64,000 nucleotides of DNA from Corallococcus caeni (lineage in GTDB: Bacteria > Myxococcota > Myxococcia > Myxococcales > Myxococcaceae). Positions 52,711 to 60,925 of the stretch are shown here, piece by piece (within the stretch, counting starts at the first letter, position 1; each line of letters starts with the position of its first letter). The notes below the pieces were generated by a model. It was not told where the DNA came from. It did no database searches and was given only the letters and a program-made list of their open reading frames with translations. The stretch is taken from the NCBI RefSeq assembly GCF_036245865.1, contig NZ_BTTW01000009.1:62001-126000 (forward strand), given 5' to 3'. A program made the position numbers and the translations under genes.

Positions 52711-53529
52711 ATGCGTCCGCCGCCCGGACAACTGGCGATGTTCGACGCCCCGGCGCCCGGGAGTGCCGCGGCGCGCTCGCTGCCCTCGCGCGAGGACGCG
52801 CTGCCCCGGGCCGCGGAGCTCGCCCGGCGCGTCTCCGCCCTCCTGGGCCTCCCCGTCCACCTGCGCCTCACCGACAACCGCGCCACCCTGGTGAGCTACC
52901 GCCGCCTCGCGGATGGCGTGCGCCTGCGCCTGCACCACCTCTTCCTGGAGGCTCCGGACTCCGTGGTGCGCGCCCTGGCCCTCTACGTGGCCGGCGACAC
53001 CGCCGCCCGCGAGGTGCTGGAGGCCTTCAGCCACGCCCACCACGGCCAGGTGCGCCGTGAACGCAGGCCCGGCGCCCCCCTGCGCACGCGCGGCCGGTGC
53101 TTCGACCTCAAGGCCGTCCACGCCCGGCTCGACGCGACGTACTTCGACGGACGCGTGCACGGCGTGGAGGTGGGCTGGGCCCGCCGCCCCGCCCGCCGCA
53201 CCCGCCGCACCATCCACCTGGGCGGCTACGACGCGCGCCTGCGCGAGGTGCGCGTCCACCCCGCGCTGGACCGGCCCACCGTGCCCGCCTTCGTCGTGGA
53301 CTTCATCGTCTTCCACGCCCTGCTGCACGCGGACCTCGCCGCCGCCAATTCCGTCCATGAAGCGGGCCCTGAAGCGGGCCAGGACGCGGGCCAGGACCTC
53401 CACGACGCCGCCGGCCGCTGCGCCGCGGCACACACCCCCGCCTTCCTCGCCCGCGAGGCCGCCTTCCCCCTGCGCGAAGCCGCCTGGCGCTGGCTCCTGG
53501 AAAACCTGTCATCACTGCGACGCGGGTGA
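52711..53529 (+). CDS. SprT-like protein with degenerate metalloprotease motif
   Basis: A 272-residue protein that resembles myxococcal SprT-like proteins: an N-terminal region, FDLKAVHARLDATYFDGRVH, GVEVGWARRPARRTRRTIHL, LREVRVHPALDRPTVPAFV, and VVDFIVFHALLHADL. The last motif is where HExxH should be, but it reads HALLH (residues 202-206), so the catalytic Glu is replaced by Ala203. The downstream metal-ligand region is also odd. It is probably an inactive relative or a metal-binding protein. No signal peptide. The start is ATG 52711. Confidence 0.65.
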   Translation: MRPPPGQLAMFDAPAPGSAAARSLPSREDALPRAAELARRVSALLGLPVHLRLTDNRATLVSYRRLADGVRLRLHHLFLEAPDSVVRALALYVAGDTAAREVLEAFSHAHHGQVRRERRPGAPLRTRGRCFDLKAVHARLDATYFDGRVHGVEVGWARRPARRTRRTIHLGGYDARLREVRVHPALDRPTVPAFVVDFIVFHALLHADLAAANSVHEAGPEAGQDAGQDLHDAAGRCAAAHTPAFLAREAAFPLREAAWRWLLENLSSLRRG

Positions 53530-53647
53530 CCGTCCGTCCCGTCGGCTGACATGTTTCAGACATGTCGACACCGCCGTGACACACCCACCCCGCCCCACCG
53601 GGAAGGTGGTGGTCAGCGGGGGGCGCGCACTGCATGCTGTCCCCTCG

Positions 53648-54052
53648 ATGCGCTTTTTCAGCGTGGAAGAGGCCAGCCGGCTGGTGCCGTTGCTGACGAA
53701 GACCTTCGGGCGCGTGCGCCCCTGGGTGGAGCGCGTGCAGAAGCTGGCGGAGGTGCTGGACGCCCCCGAGGCCCCGCCCGACACCGCGGAGACCCGCGCC
53801 TTTCGCGAGGAGCGCGAGCAGCTGCTGGAGCGCATCCGCGGCGAGCTGGGCCCGCTCCAGGAGATGGGCCTGGAGATCAAGGGCGCGGACGGCCTGGTGG
53901 ACTTCCACGCGCGGCGCGGCGAGGAGCCCGTCTACCTCTGCTGGCGCTACGGCGAGGACGCCGTGGCGCACTGGCACGACCTGAAGGCGGGCTTCTCCGG
54001 CCGCCGCCCCATCGACAGCCCGGACGACTTCGAGCCCACCTACCTCAGCTGA
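53648..54052 (+). CDS. DUF2203 family protein
   Basis: A 134-residue protein matching the DUF2203 family: FSVEEASRLVPLLTKTFGRV at the start, a central helical coiled region, LQEMGLEIKGADGLVDFHAR, VYLCWRYGEDAVAHWHDLKAGFSGRRPI near the end. The motif CWRYGE and WHD are characteristic. Family function is unknown. Length is normal. It lies between the SprT-like gene and the convergent coiled-coil gene, only 10 bases from the latter's stop. Confidence 0.85.
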   Translation: MRFFSVEEASRLVPLLTKTFGRVRPWVERVQKLAEVLDAPEAPPDTAETRAFREEREQLLERIRGELGPLQEMGLEIKGADGLVDFHARRGEEPVYLCWRYGEDAVAHWHDLKAGFSGRRPIDSPDDFEPTYLS

Positions 54053-54062
54053 CGCGGACGGC

Positions 54063-54668
54063 TCACGTCCCCAGGCTCTGGTGCAGCAGGCCCAGCTTGT
54101 TGCGCGCGGACAAGAGCTGCTGGCGCAGCGACTCCGCCTGCCGGCCGATGTCCGCGAACCTCGCCTCCTCCGCCGCGGTGGACAGCGTCGCCGCCTCGTC
54201 CGCCACCTCCGCCATGCGCGCCTGGAGCGACGTGAAGACCTCCGTGAGCCGCGCGTCCTCCTCCGCCGTGCGCGTGGCCTGCTGGCGCAGCGACGCGAAC
54301 TCCTGCATGCGCCCGTTGAGGTCCGCCGCGCTCTGCCCCAGCGCCCCGTAGCGCGTGAGCAGGTCCTTGAACACCTCCGTGCGCTGCTGCAGCTCCTGCG
54401 CGCGCACGTTGACCGCGTCCGCCTGCGCCTGCTGCCGGTTGCGCACCCCGGTGATGGCCTGCACCAGCGCGCCCACGCGCATGCGCAAGGCGTCGTCCAG
54501 GTCCGCCAGGTCCTTGAGCGTCTTCGACGCGCGCTCCAGCTGCTTCTCCGACGTCAGGGGGGCCTCCTTGAGCTGCTCCGACAGCGCCTCGAAGCGCAGC
54601 AGCTCGGAGTCGAGCGCCTGGGCGGCGGAGACCAGTTCGGAGGCAGGGGGCGTGTCACGCTTGCTCAT
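54063..54668 (-). CDS. Cytoplasmic coiled-coil protein
   Basis: A 201-residue protein without signal peptide or membrane segment. Nearly the whole sequence is heptad-repeat helix: LDSELLRFEALSEQLKEA, EKQLERASKTLKDLADLD, AQELQQRTEVFKDLLTRYG, ARLTEVFTSLQARMAEVADEAATL, and a final ESLRQQLLSARNKLGLLHQS. Such proteins often act as spacers or organisers. No family recognised. It converges with the DUF2203 gene; stops are 10 bases apart. Confidence 0.8.
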   Translation of the reverse strand: MSKRDTPPASELVSAAQALDSELLRFEALSEQLKEAPLTSEKQLERASKTLKDLADLDDALRMRVGALVQAITGVRNRQQAQADAVNVRAQELQQRTEVFKDLLTRYGALGQSAADLNGRMQEFASLRQQATRTAEEDARLTEVFTSLQARMAEVADEAATLSTAAEEARFADIGRQAESLRQQLLSARNKLGLLHQSLGT

Positions 54669-54827
54669 GGGGCCGGGAGGATGCCACGCCGCCCGCCCCT
54701 CCCCGACGGCCGCCTGCCTGCCTCGGGAGCCTGTGCTCGGGGGCGGACAGTGCGGCTCGCGGCCCTCGCCAATGGGACGGGGCGTCTCCAGTTTTCCGTG
54801 ACACGTCGCGTCCGGAGGTCTGAAGCC

Positions 54828-55754
54828 ATGCCCGTGGATTTCTCCATCACCGTGCTCGTCACTGGCGCCACCGGCCAGCAGGGCGGTGCCGTCCTCCGCA
54901 AGCTCGCCGACCGGGGGCATCACGTGGTGGCGCTGGTGCGGGACGTGGACGCCCCCGTGGCCCGCGCCCTGCGCAGGCCCGGCGTCACCCTGGCCCAGGG
55001 GGACTTCGACGACCCCGTCTCCCTGGAGAGCGCCATGCGCGGCGTGGACGCCGTCTACGCCATGGCCACGCCCTTCGGGGCCGGCGGCGTGGACGCGGAG
55101 GTCCAGCACGGCAAGAACTTGGCGGACGCGGCGAAGCGCTCCAACGTGCGGCACTTCGTCTACTCCTCCGTGGCGGGCGCGTCCGAGCTGACCGGCATCC
55201 CGCACTTCGACAGCAAGCACGCCGTGGAGCTGTACCTGAAGCGGCGGGACATGCCCTTCACCATCCTGGCCCCCACCTTCTTCATGGAGAACCTCCTCCA
55301 CCCGCCCACGCGCGACCTGCTGGCGGAGGGGAGGCTGGCGCTGGGACTGCCCGCGACGCGCGGGCTCCAGATGGTGGCGGTGGAGGACCTGGCCGGCCTG
55401 GCCATGTACGTGCTGGGGGATCCGGAGCGCTTCATCGGCGAGCGCATCGAGGTCGCCTCCGACGAGGTGACGGGCCAGCAGGCCGCCGCGCTGCTCTCCA
55501 TGGTGGGCGGCCACCGCATCCACTACGAACAGATTCCCCTCGCTCAGCTCCAGCAGCAGAGCGAGGACCTGGCCGCCATGTTCGAGTGGCTGGACCGCGT
55601 GGGCTACCACGCGGACATCCTCACCCTGCGCAACAACTACCTGGGCGTGGGCTGGCAGAACTTCGAGACCTGGGCGCGCCACCAGGACTGGGGCTTCGTG
55701 AAGGCACCCTCCTGGCCCGCCGCCGCCGCGGAGCCGGTGACGCCCCAGCCCTGA
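54828..55754 (+). CDS. NmrA-like NAD(P)-binding protein
   Basis: A 308-residue protein of the NmrA-like atypical SDR family. It has the Rossmann motif VLVTGATGQQGGAV (GxxGxxG), then HHVVALVRDV and a downstream FVYSSVAGA. The usual catalytic YxxxK is replaced by FDSKHAVE; family members mostly bind NAD(P)(H) without turnover and act as redox sensors or reductases of quinones. The start is ATG 54828 with GGAGG eight bases upstream. Neighbours give no specific hint. Confidence 0.88.
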   Translation: MPVDFSITVLVTGATGQQGGAVLRKLADRGHHVVALVRDVDAPVARALRRPGVTLAQGDFDDPVSLESAMRGVDAVYAMATPFGAGGVDAEVQHGKNLADAAKRSNVRHFVYSSVAGASELTGIPHFDSKHAVELYLKRRDMPFTILAPTFFMENLLHPPTRDLLAEGRLALGLPATRGLQMVAVEDLAGLAMYVLGDPERFIGERIEVASDEVTGQQAAALLSMVGGHRIHYEQIPLAQLQQQSEDLAAMFEWLDRVGYHADILTLRNNYLGVGWQNFETWARHQDWGFVKAPSWPAAAAEPVTPQP

Positions 55755-55849
55755 GGGCCCCGGCCGCCCGTCCGCACTCCGGGAGGGAGCGCGAGGCATG
55801 TCGTCCCCTGAACGCCGCGCTCCCTAGCTTCAACGCGAGGAGGCATGCG

Positions 55850-56563
55850 ATGCGGGGAGCACTGGGACTGGGGGCGCTGGCGCTGAGCCTGATGGCGGGC
55901 TGCGCGGCGGAGACGAAGCTGCGGCCCACGCCGGAGGCGGGGATCCTCCAGAACGGCAAGAGCAGCGCCATCACGGAACAGGAGGGCGTGCGGCTGACGG
56001 CGGACGGCTCGGCGTGGAGGGGTTCGCCGTCCGACCTGGAGCGCCGCGTCACCCCCGTCTACGTCCGGCTGGAGAACCAGGGACAACACCCGCTGCGCAT
56101 CCAGTACCCGGACTTCTCGCTGGTGGGGAAGGAGTCCCGCTTCCGCTACAGCGCCCTGCCACCTCTGTCGCTGCGGGGGACCGTGTCCTCCCGCGACGCG
56201 GAGGCGCCCCCGCGCTACAGCCCGGCCCTGGCCACCCGGGGCGGCCTGTGGGTGGGCGGCGGCTACCCCTACAGGCCGTGGGGCTGGGGACCGGGGTGGT
56301 ACGGCGGCCCCTGGGGCAGCCCCTTCTACTCCCCCTATTACTACCCGCCGTACTACGAGCAGCCGCTGCCCACCGAGGACATGCTCAACAACGCGCTGCC
56401 GGAGGGCACGCTGGAGCCCGGCGGCACGCAGGAGGGCTTCCTCTACTTCCAGGGCGTGGCCCGCCGCGAGAACGCGGTGACGCTCCAGGTGAAGCTGGTG
56501 GACGCCCAGACGGGGGAGCCGTTCGGTTCGCTCAGCATCCCCTTCCAGGTGAGCACGAAGTAG
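55850..56563 (+). CDS. Lipoprotein with Tyr/Pro/Gly-rich insert
   Basis: A 237-residue lipoprotein with lipobox MAGC (Cys18). The first half (ETKLRPTPEAGILQNGKSSA, VRLTADGSAWRGSPSDL, TPVYVRLENQGQHPLRIQYPDFSLV) looks like an immunoglobulin-like beta-sandwich common in bacterial lipoproteins. A Tyr/Pro/Gly/Trp-rich insert (GGGYPYRPWGWGPGWYGGPW, YSPYYYPPYYEQPL) follows, then EGFLYFQGVARRENAVTLQVK closes the sheet. A GAGGAGG precedes ATG 55850. Function unknown. Confidence 0.75.
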   Translation: MRGALGLGALALSLMAGCAAETKLRPTPEAGILQNGKSSAITEQEGVRLTADGSAWRGSPSDLERRVTPVYVRLENQGQHPLRIQYPDFSLVGKESRFRYSALPPLSLRGTVSSRDAEAPPRYSPALATRGGLWVGGGYPYRPWGWGPGWYGGPWGSPFYSPYYYPPYYEQPLPTEDMLNNALPEGTLEPGGTQEGFLYFQGVARRENAVTLQVKLVDAQTGEPFGSLSIPFQVSTK

Positions 56564-56863
56564 CTAGTGCAGCAGCGTGCTGGGCGGCGCGTAGGGAGAG
56601 CGCCCCCCGTCGTGCGCCAGGTCGAGCAGCCGCGCGTCCTCCGGCTCCCCCAGCGCGCGCCGCAGGTCCGCGCCCCGCAGGGGCAGGCCCATGAGCGGCC
56701 CCAGGAGGCACAGGTCCAGCGCGCCGGCCAGCAGCGGAACCAGGCCCGTCAGCGCCACCAGCGCGCCCCGGGGCGTGCCGGAGCCCAGTCCGCCCAGGAC
56801 CATGCCCGTGCCCGCCAGAATCCGAAGCCACCGTCCGTTGCGCGACGCGATGAAGCCGACCAT
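56564..56863 (-). CDS. Small inner-membrane protein (DUF2892-like)
   Basis: A 99-residue protein with two hydrophobic segments (WLRILAGTGMVLGGLG and LVALTGLVPLLAGALDLCLLGPLMGLP). The pattern RWLRILAG...LTGLVPLLAG-DLC-L is typical of the YgaP-like/DUF2892 inner-membrane proteins that often accompany rhodanese domains. The C-terminal 30 residues are hydrophilic. No rhodanese is adjacent. Its stop abuts the stop of the convergent lipoprotein gene (56563/56564). Confidence 0.75.
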   Translation of the reverse strand: MVGFIASRNGRWLRILAGTGMVLGGLGSGTPRGALVALTGLVPLLAGALDLCLLGPLMGLPLRGADLRRALGEPEDARLLDLAHDGGRSPYAPPSTLLH

Positions 56864-57012
56864 GAACACCTCCCCACGCCGAAGATGAACACGCGGCGGG
56901 AGGCGACCACGGCCGGTGTCCACCCGGCGACCCTCACCGCCCGGGGCCTGTCCGCCCGCTCGCCGCCCGGGGGGCCAGCGGGGGGACGCCCGCGCGGGCA
57001 TACTGCGGCGCC

Positions 57013-58551
57013 GTGAGCGAAACGGAAGCGAAGGCGCCGGTGGACGCGGGCCTGCGTGCGGCCCTGGCCGCGTGGCGGGAGGCCGTGGGCGACGCGCACG
57101 TCGTCGTGGACCCCGAGGCGCTGGAGGCCGCGCAGACGGCCACCTTCGCCACCACCCAGCGCATCCCCGCCATCGTGCGGCCCGCGGACACCGCCCAGGT
57201 GCAGGCGTGCCTGCGCATCGCGAGCGCGCACCGCGTGCCGGTGTACCCGGTGAGCGCCGGCCGCAACTGGGGCTACGGCTCGCGCGTGCCCCCCGGCGAC
57301 GGCAGCGTGCTGCTGGACCTGGGGCGCATGAACCGCGTCCTCGCGCACGACGAACAGCTCGCGTACCTCACCGTGGAGCCGGGCGTGACGTTCCGCCAGG
57401 CCGCCGCGTACCTGCGCGAGCGCCAGTCCTCCAACTTCATCACCACCATCGGCGGCTCGCCGGACGCGAGCCTCGTGGGCAACGCGCTGGAGCGCGGCGA
57501 CGGGCGCGGCCCCAACGCGGACATCTTCCAGCACGTCTGCGCGCTGGAGGTCGTCCTGCCCACGGGGGAGCGCATCGAGACGGGCCACGCGCGCTTCCCC
57601 GGCTCGCGCGCCGCGCCCGTCTTCCGCTGGGGCCTGGGCCCGGTGCTGGACGGGCTGTTCAGCCAGTCGTCCTTCGGCGTGGTGACGCGGATGACGTTCT
57701 GGCTGGCGCGCAAGCAGCCCTGGCTGCGCGAGTTCGTCTGCGCCGTGAACGACGACGCGCAGCTCTGGGACATGGTGGACCGGCTCCAGGCGCTGGCCCT
57801 GGACGGCACGCTCAAGGGCAGCTTCTTCTTCTGGAACGACATCAAGGCCTTCAGCGTCACCCAGCAGTACCCCTACGCCGCCGTGGGCCGCACGCCCCTG
57901 CCGGACTGGGCCCGCGAGAAGTTCCGCGAGGGCTTCGGCCGCTGGGCCATCAGCGGCACCCTCACCGCCCCGGACGCGGAGTTCGGAGCGCTGCTGGAGA
58001 AGCGGCTCGCGCGGGCCCTGGAGGGCGCCTTCCGCCCGCTGTCCTTCGGGCCGGAGGTCCTGGACGGCGACGGCGGCTTCCAGGGCGTCCCCTCCGAGGC
58101 CAACCTCGCCATGACCTACTGGCGCAAGCGCACGCCCCAGCCCGAAGACCCGAACCCGGACCGGGACCGCTGCGGCTTCATCTGGTGCTGCGTCGCCGTC
58201 CCCTTCACCGGACAGGAGGCGAAGCGCGCCACGGACATCGCCGACCGCGTCCCCCGCCTCTTCGGCTTCGAGCCCAACCTGGCCCTCCTCGCCTTCTCCC
58301 CGCGCTGCCTCTACCTCATCACCGCGCTCGCCTATGACCGCGACGCGAAGGGCGAGGACGCCCGCGCCCAGGCCTGCTACCGCGCCCTCACCCGCGAGTT
58401 GGCGGACGCCGGGTACCACCTGACCCGAGCCGGACTCCAGGCACAGGGCGCCACACCGCCCGTGCGGGACGACTCCCCGGAGGTGCGGCGGCGGCTGAAG
58501 GCGGCGCTGGACCCCGAGGGAATCCTGGCTCCCGGGAGATCCGAGTCCTGA
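57013..58551 (+). CDS. VAO/PCMH-type FAD-linked oxidase (4-cresol dehydrogenase-like flavoprotein)
   Basis: A 512-residue flavoprotein of the vanillyl-alcohol oxidase/p-cresol methylhydroxylase group. It has an FAD-binding PCMH domain: IPAIVRPADTAQVQACL, VPVYPVSAGRNWGYGSRVP, the pyrophosphate loop GGSPDASLVGNALERGDG and GPVLDGLFSQSSFGVVTRMT. The C-terminal cap and tail ends DPEGILAPGRSE, with LDPEGILAPG typical of this family. Enzymes of this group oxidise para-substituted phenols, alcohols or related compounds and pass electrons to oxygen or a cytochrome. No cytochrome is next to it here. The start is GTG 57013. The substrate and covalent flavin attachment were not resolved. Confidence 0.85.
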   Translation: MSETEAKAPVDAGLRAALAAWREAVGDAHVVVDPEALEAAQTATFATTQRIPAIVRPADTAQVQACLRIASAHRVPVYPVSAGRNWGYGSRVPPGDGSVLLDLGRMNRVLAHDEQLAYLTVEPGVTFRQAAAYLRERQSSNFITTIGGSPDASLVGNALERGDGRGPNADIFQHVCALEVVLPTGERIETGHARFPGSRAAPVFRWGLGPVLDGLFSQSSFGVVTRMTFWLARKQPWLREFVCAVNDDAQLWDMVDRLQALALDGTLKGSFFFWNDIKAFSVTQQYPYAAVGRTPLPDWAREKFREGFGRWAISGTLTAPDAEFGALLEKRLARALEGAFRPLSFGPEVLDGDGGFQGVPSEANLAMTYWRKRTPQPEDPNPDRDRCGFIWCCVAVPFTGQEAKRATDIADRVPRLFGFEPNLALLAFSPRCLYLITALAYDRDAKGEDARAQACYRALTRELADAGYHLTRAGLQAQGATPPVRDDSPEVRRRLKAALDPEGILAPGRSES

Positions 58552-58669
58552 GGGGCGGCGCGGATCATCGAAGAAAAAGAGGAGCGGAAACTTTCTGGGG
58601 AGCGCCGCCGATAAAGTCTCAAGTCACAAGATTCCCCCACCGCGCCTCGCGCCGCCGGAGCCCGCTTCC

Positions 58670-59587
58670 ATGTCCATCGAGACCAACCGCTACCGCCCCG
58701 TGTTCCGGAACACCACGACGACGCCCCCGGAGCACGGCAAGCTGGTGCGGAAGGAGGTCCAGGCGCACAAGGAAGGCCGGGCCCAGGGCGAGGCGACCAT
58801 CGACCTGAACCGCGGCGTGCAGGGCAACCGCGTCAGCACCAGCAACCAGGCGAACCCCAACACCACCGCGGACATCCACAAGCAGCTGGAGACCAGCCGC
58901 TTCGAGAAGACGGTGGCGCAGGGCGAGTGGAACAAGAGCTGGACCGCGGCCTCCGGCTCGCACACCTCCGGTGACGTGAACGGCAACTTCCACAACACGG
59001 TGGAAGGCCAGGTGCTGACGGCGGACGTGGCGGCGCAGGGCAACGTCTCCATCGACCCGCTGCACGGCAAGATTGGCGCGCAGGGCTCCGTGGACGCGCG
59101 CGCCGACCTGGTGCGCGGCTCCGTGGAAGGCCACGCGGACAGCGCGCTGGGCCGCTCCGAGTGGGGCGCGGAGGGCAACGTGGGCGCCGAGGCGACCGCC
59201 ACGGGCCAGGTGGTGCTGGACCCGCTGCACGGCCAGGCCGCGGCCTCCGTGCACGGTGAGGCCTTCGCCGGCGCCCGCGCCAGCGCGGAGGTCAGCCAGG
59301 AGATTGGCCCCGCGACCGTCACGGCCGGCGCGGAGGCGTTCGCCGGCATCGGCGTGGAGTTCGAGGCCAACGTCGGCCTGAAGGACGGCAAGCTGTCCGC
59401 CAACTTCGACGTGGGCGCGGCGCTGGGCATCGGCGCCAGCCTGGAGTTCGGCTTCTCCGTGGACGTGGGCAAGATTGGCGACGCGGCGAAGCACGCCGTC
59501 GAGGGCGTGGGCAACGCGGTGCAGAACGTCGGCGAGGGCATCAAGAACGTCGGCGAGGGCATCAAGAACGTGATGAAGCACTGGTAG
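58670..59587 (+). CDS. Glycine/alanine-rich repetitive protein
   Basis: A 305-residue protein without signal peptide. From about residue 110 it alternates small and polar residues in strands: VEGQVLTADVAAQGNVSIDPLHGK, then later GQVVLDPLHGQAAASVHGEAFAGARASAEV, AGAEAFAGIGVEFEANVGLKDG and NFDVGAALGIGASLEFGFSVD. DPLHG occurs twice about 55 residues apart. The C-terminus has tandem NVGEGIK units (21-base direct DNA repeat). Such glycine/alanine strand proteins can be export-substrate or bacteriocin-like, but no toxin, effector or secretion motif is certain. ATG 58670; a terminator follows at 59620. I do not recognise the family. Confidence 0.75.
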   Translation: MSIETNRYRPVFRNTTTTPPEHGKLVRKEVQAHKEGRAQGEATIDLNRGVQGNRVSTSNQANPNTTADIHKQLETSRFEKTVAQGEWNKSWTAASGSHTSGDVNGNFHNTVEGQVLTADVAAQGNVSIDPLHGKIGAQGSVDARADLVRGSVEGHADSALGRSEWGAEGNVGAEATATGQVVLDPLHGQAAASVHGEAFAGARASAEVSQEIGPATVTAGAEAFAGIGVEFEANVGLKDGKLSANFDVGAALGIGASLEFGFSVDVGKIGDAAKHAVEGVGNAVQNVGEGIKNVGEGIKNVMKHW

Positions 59588-59619
59588 TCCCAGCGCCCTT
59601 CGCACCCGACGCTCCCTCC

Positions 59620-59652
59620 AGGGCCTCGTCCATCCGGGCGGGGCCCTTCCTT
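59620..59652 (+). terminator. Intrinsic terminator
   Basis: AGGGCCTCG (59620-59628) pairs with CGGGGCCCT (59639-59647) with one G-T-type mismatch, and TCCTTTTT follows. It lies 33 bases past the repetitive-protein gene and before the TPR gene. Confidence 0.8.
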
Positions 59653-59700
59653 TTTCCCCGTTGCTCGACAGCCCCCGCCCCCTGGGGGACACTTTCCATC

Positions 59701-60888
59701 ATGAACTCTCTGGAAACCCTTCTCGCGCAGGGCCAGGTGGCCCAGGCGAAGGCCGAGGCCGAGAAGCTCCTCGCGAAGAACCCCAACCACCGCGACGCGC
59801 TGGTGGTGATGGCCAAGCTGGCGCTGGTGGAGAACAAGGTCCCCCAGGCCGAAGCGCTGCTCGCCAAGGCGGAGGCCCAGGGCGCCACGGGGGAGACCGG
59901 CCTCGTGCGCGCGAACATCGCCGCCCAGAAGGGCCAGCTCGACGCCGCCCTCAAGGCCTACCAGGGCGTGCTCGCGCTGGAGCCCAACCGCCCGGAGGCG
60001 CACTTCGGCAAGGGCATGATGCTGATCAAGCAGGACAAGGCGCCCCAGGCGCTGGAGGCCCTGTCCCAGGCCGCGAAGCTCGCGCCCCAGAACCCGGTGT
60101 TCCGCTACCGGCTGGGCCAGGTGCAGCTGGAGGCGGGCAAGACGGACGCCGGCCTCGCCACGCTGCGCGAGGTCCTCACGCTGGCGCCGCGCTTCGTGCC
60201 CGCGTACCTGAGCCTGTCGCACGCGCTGTCCTCCCAGGAGAAGCTGGTGGAGGCGCGCAAGGTGCTGGAGCAGGGCCTCAAGGCGGTGCCCAACCAGCCG
60301 CGCCTGCTCGCGTCCGTGACGGTGCTGTCCATGGCGCTGCGCGACCTGCGCACGTCCTACCAGGCGGCCTCCACGCTCGCGGCCCAGCGCCCCAAGGACG
60401 CGGACGCCCAGGCGAACCTCGCGCAGCTGATGCTGGCGCGCGGTCAGATAGAACAGGCCCGGCACCTGTGCCAGACCATGGCGTCGCTGGGCGTCGCCAG
60501 CGAGTCGCTGAAGATGGCGGAGGCCACCTGCTTCGAGGCGCTGGAGCCGCCCGCGTACGACAAGGCCATCACCGCGTACGAGCAGGGCATGGGCCTGGCG
60601 CCGGACGGCTGGCGCGCGGCGAACAACCTGGGCCAGCTGCTGCTGCGCGTCCCCGCGGAGCCGGCGAACGCGAACCTGCCGCGCGCGGTGACGGTGCTGG
60701 AGGAGGCCGTGCGCCGCGCCCCGGACCGCCCGGAGCCGCTGCTCAACCTGGCGCTCGCGCAGGCGCGCCTGGGCCAGGAGGCGAAGGCGAAGGAGCTGGT
60801 GCAGAAGGTGCTCGCCATGCCGCTGGCGGAGGACACCGACCTGCATGAGGAGGCCGTGCGCCTCTCCCAGGCGCTGTCCAAGGCCTGA
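59701..60888 (+). CDS. TPR-repeat protein
   Basis: A 395-residue protein made almost wholly of tetratricopeptide repeats (about ten helical pairs): GQVAQAKAEAEKLLAKNPNH, GQLDAALKAYQGVLALEPNRPEAH, DKAPQALEALSQAAKLAPQNP, GKTDAGLATLREVLTLAPRF, and so on to ARLGQEAKAKELVQKVLAMP. No signal peptide or enzymatic domain. It likely binds a partner protein. ATG 59701 follows the terminator. The downstream gene is convergent. Confidence 0.88.
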   Translation: MNSLETLLAQGQVAQAKAEAEKLLAKNPNHRDALVVMAKLALVENKVPQAEALLAKAEAQGATGETGLVRANIAAQKGQLDAALKAYQGVLALEPNRPEAHFGKGMMLIKQDKAPQALEALSQAAKLAPQNPVFRYRLGQVQLEAGKTDAGLATLREVLTLAPRFVPAYLSLSHALSSQEKLVEARKVLEQGLKAVPNQPRLLASVTVLSMALRDLRTSYQAASTLAAQRPKDADAQANLAQLMLARGQIEQARHLCQTMASLGVASESLKMAEATCFEALEPPAYDKAITAYEQGMGLAPDGWRAANNLGQLLLRVPAEPANANLPRAVTVLEEAVRRAPDRPEPLLNLALAQARLGQEAKAKELVQKVLAMPLAEDTDLHEEAVRLSQALSKA

Positions 60889-60925
60889 AGCCCCCCCGGA
60901 CACCACCGGCCGGACGTGTCCCGCG

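Noticed and set aside
56564-58419. A long minus-strand frame across the FAD-linked oxidase gene
   Set aside because: It is a mirror frame of the oxidase gene with Val/Ala/Gly/Arg bias and no motif; only the 99-codon part at 56564-56863, in its own frame, codes for a plausible membrane protein.
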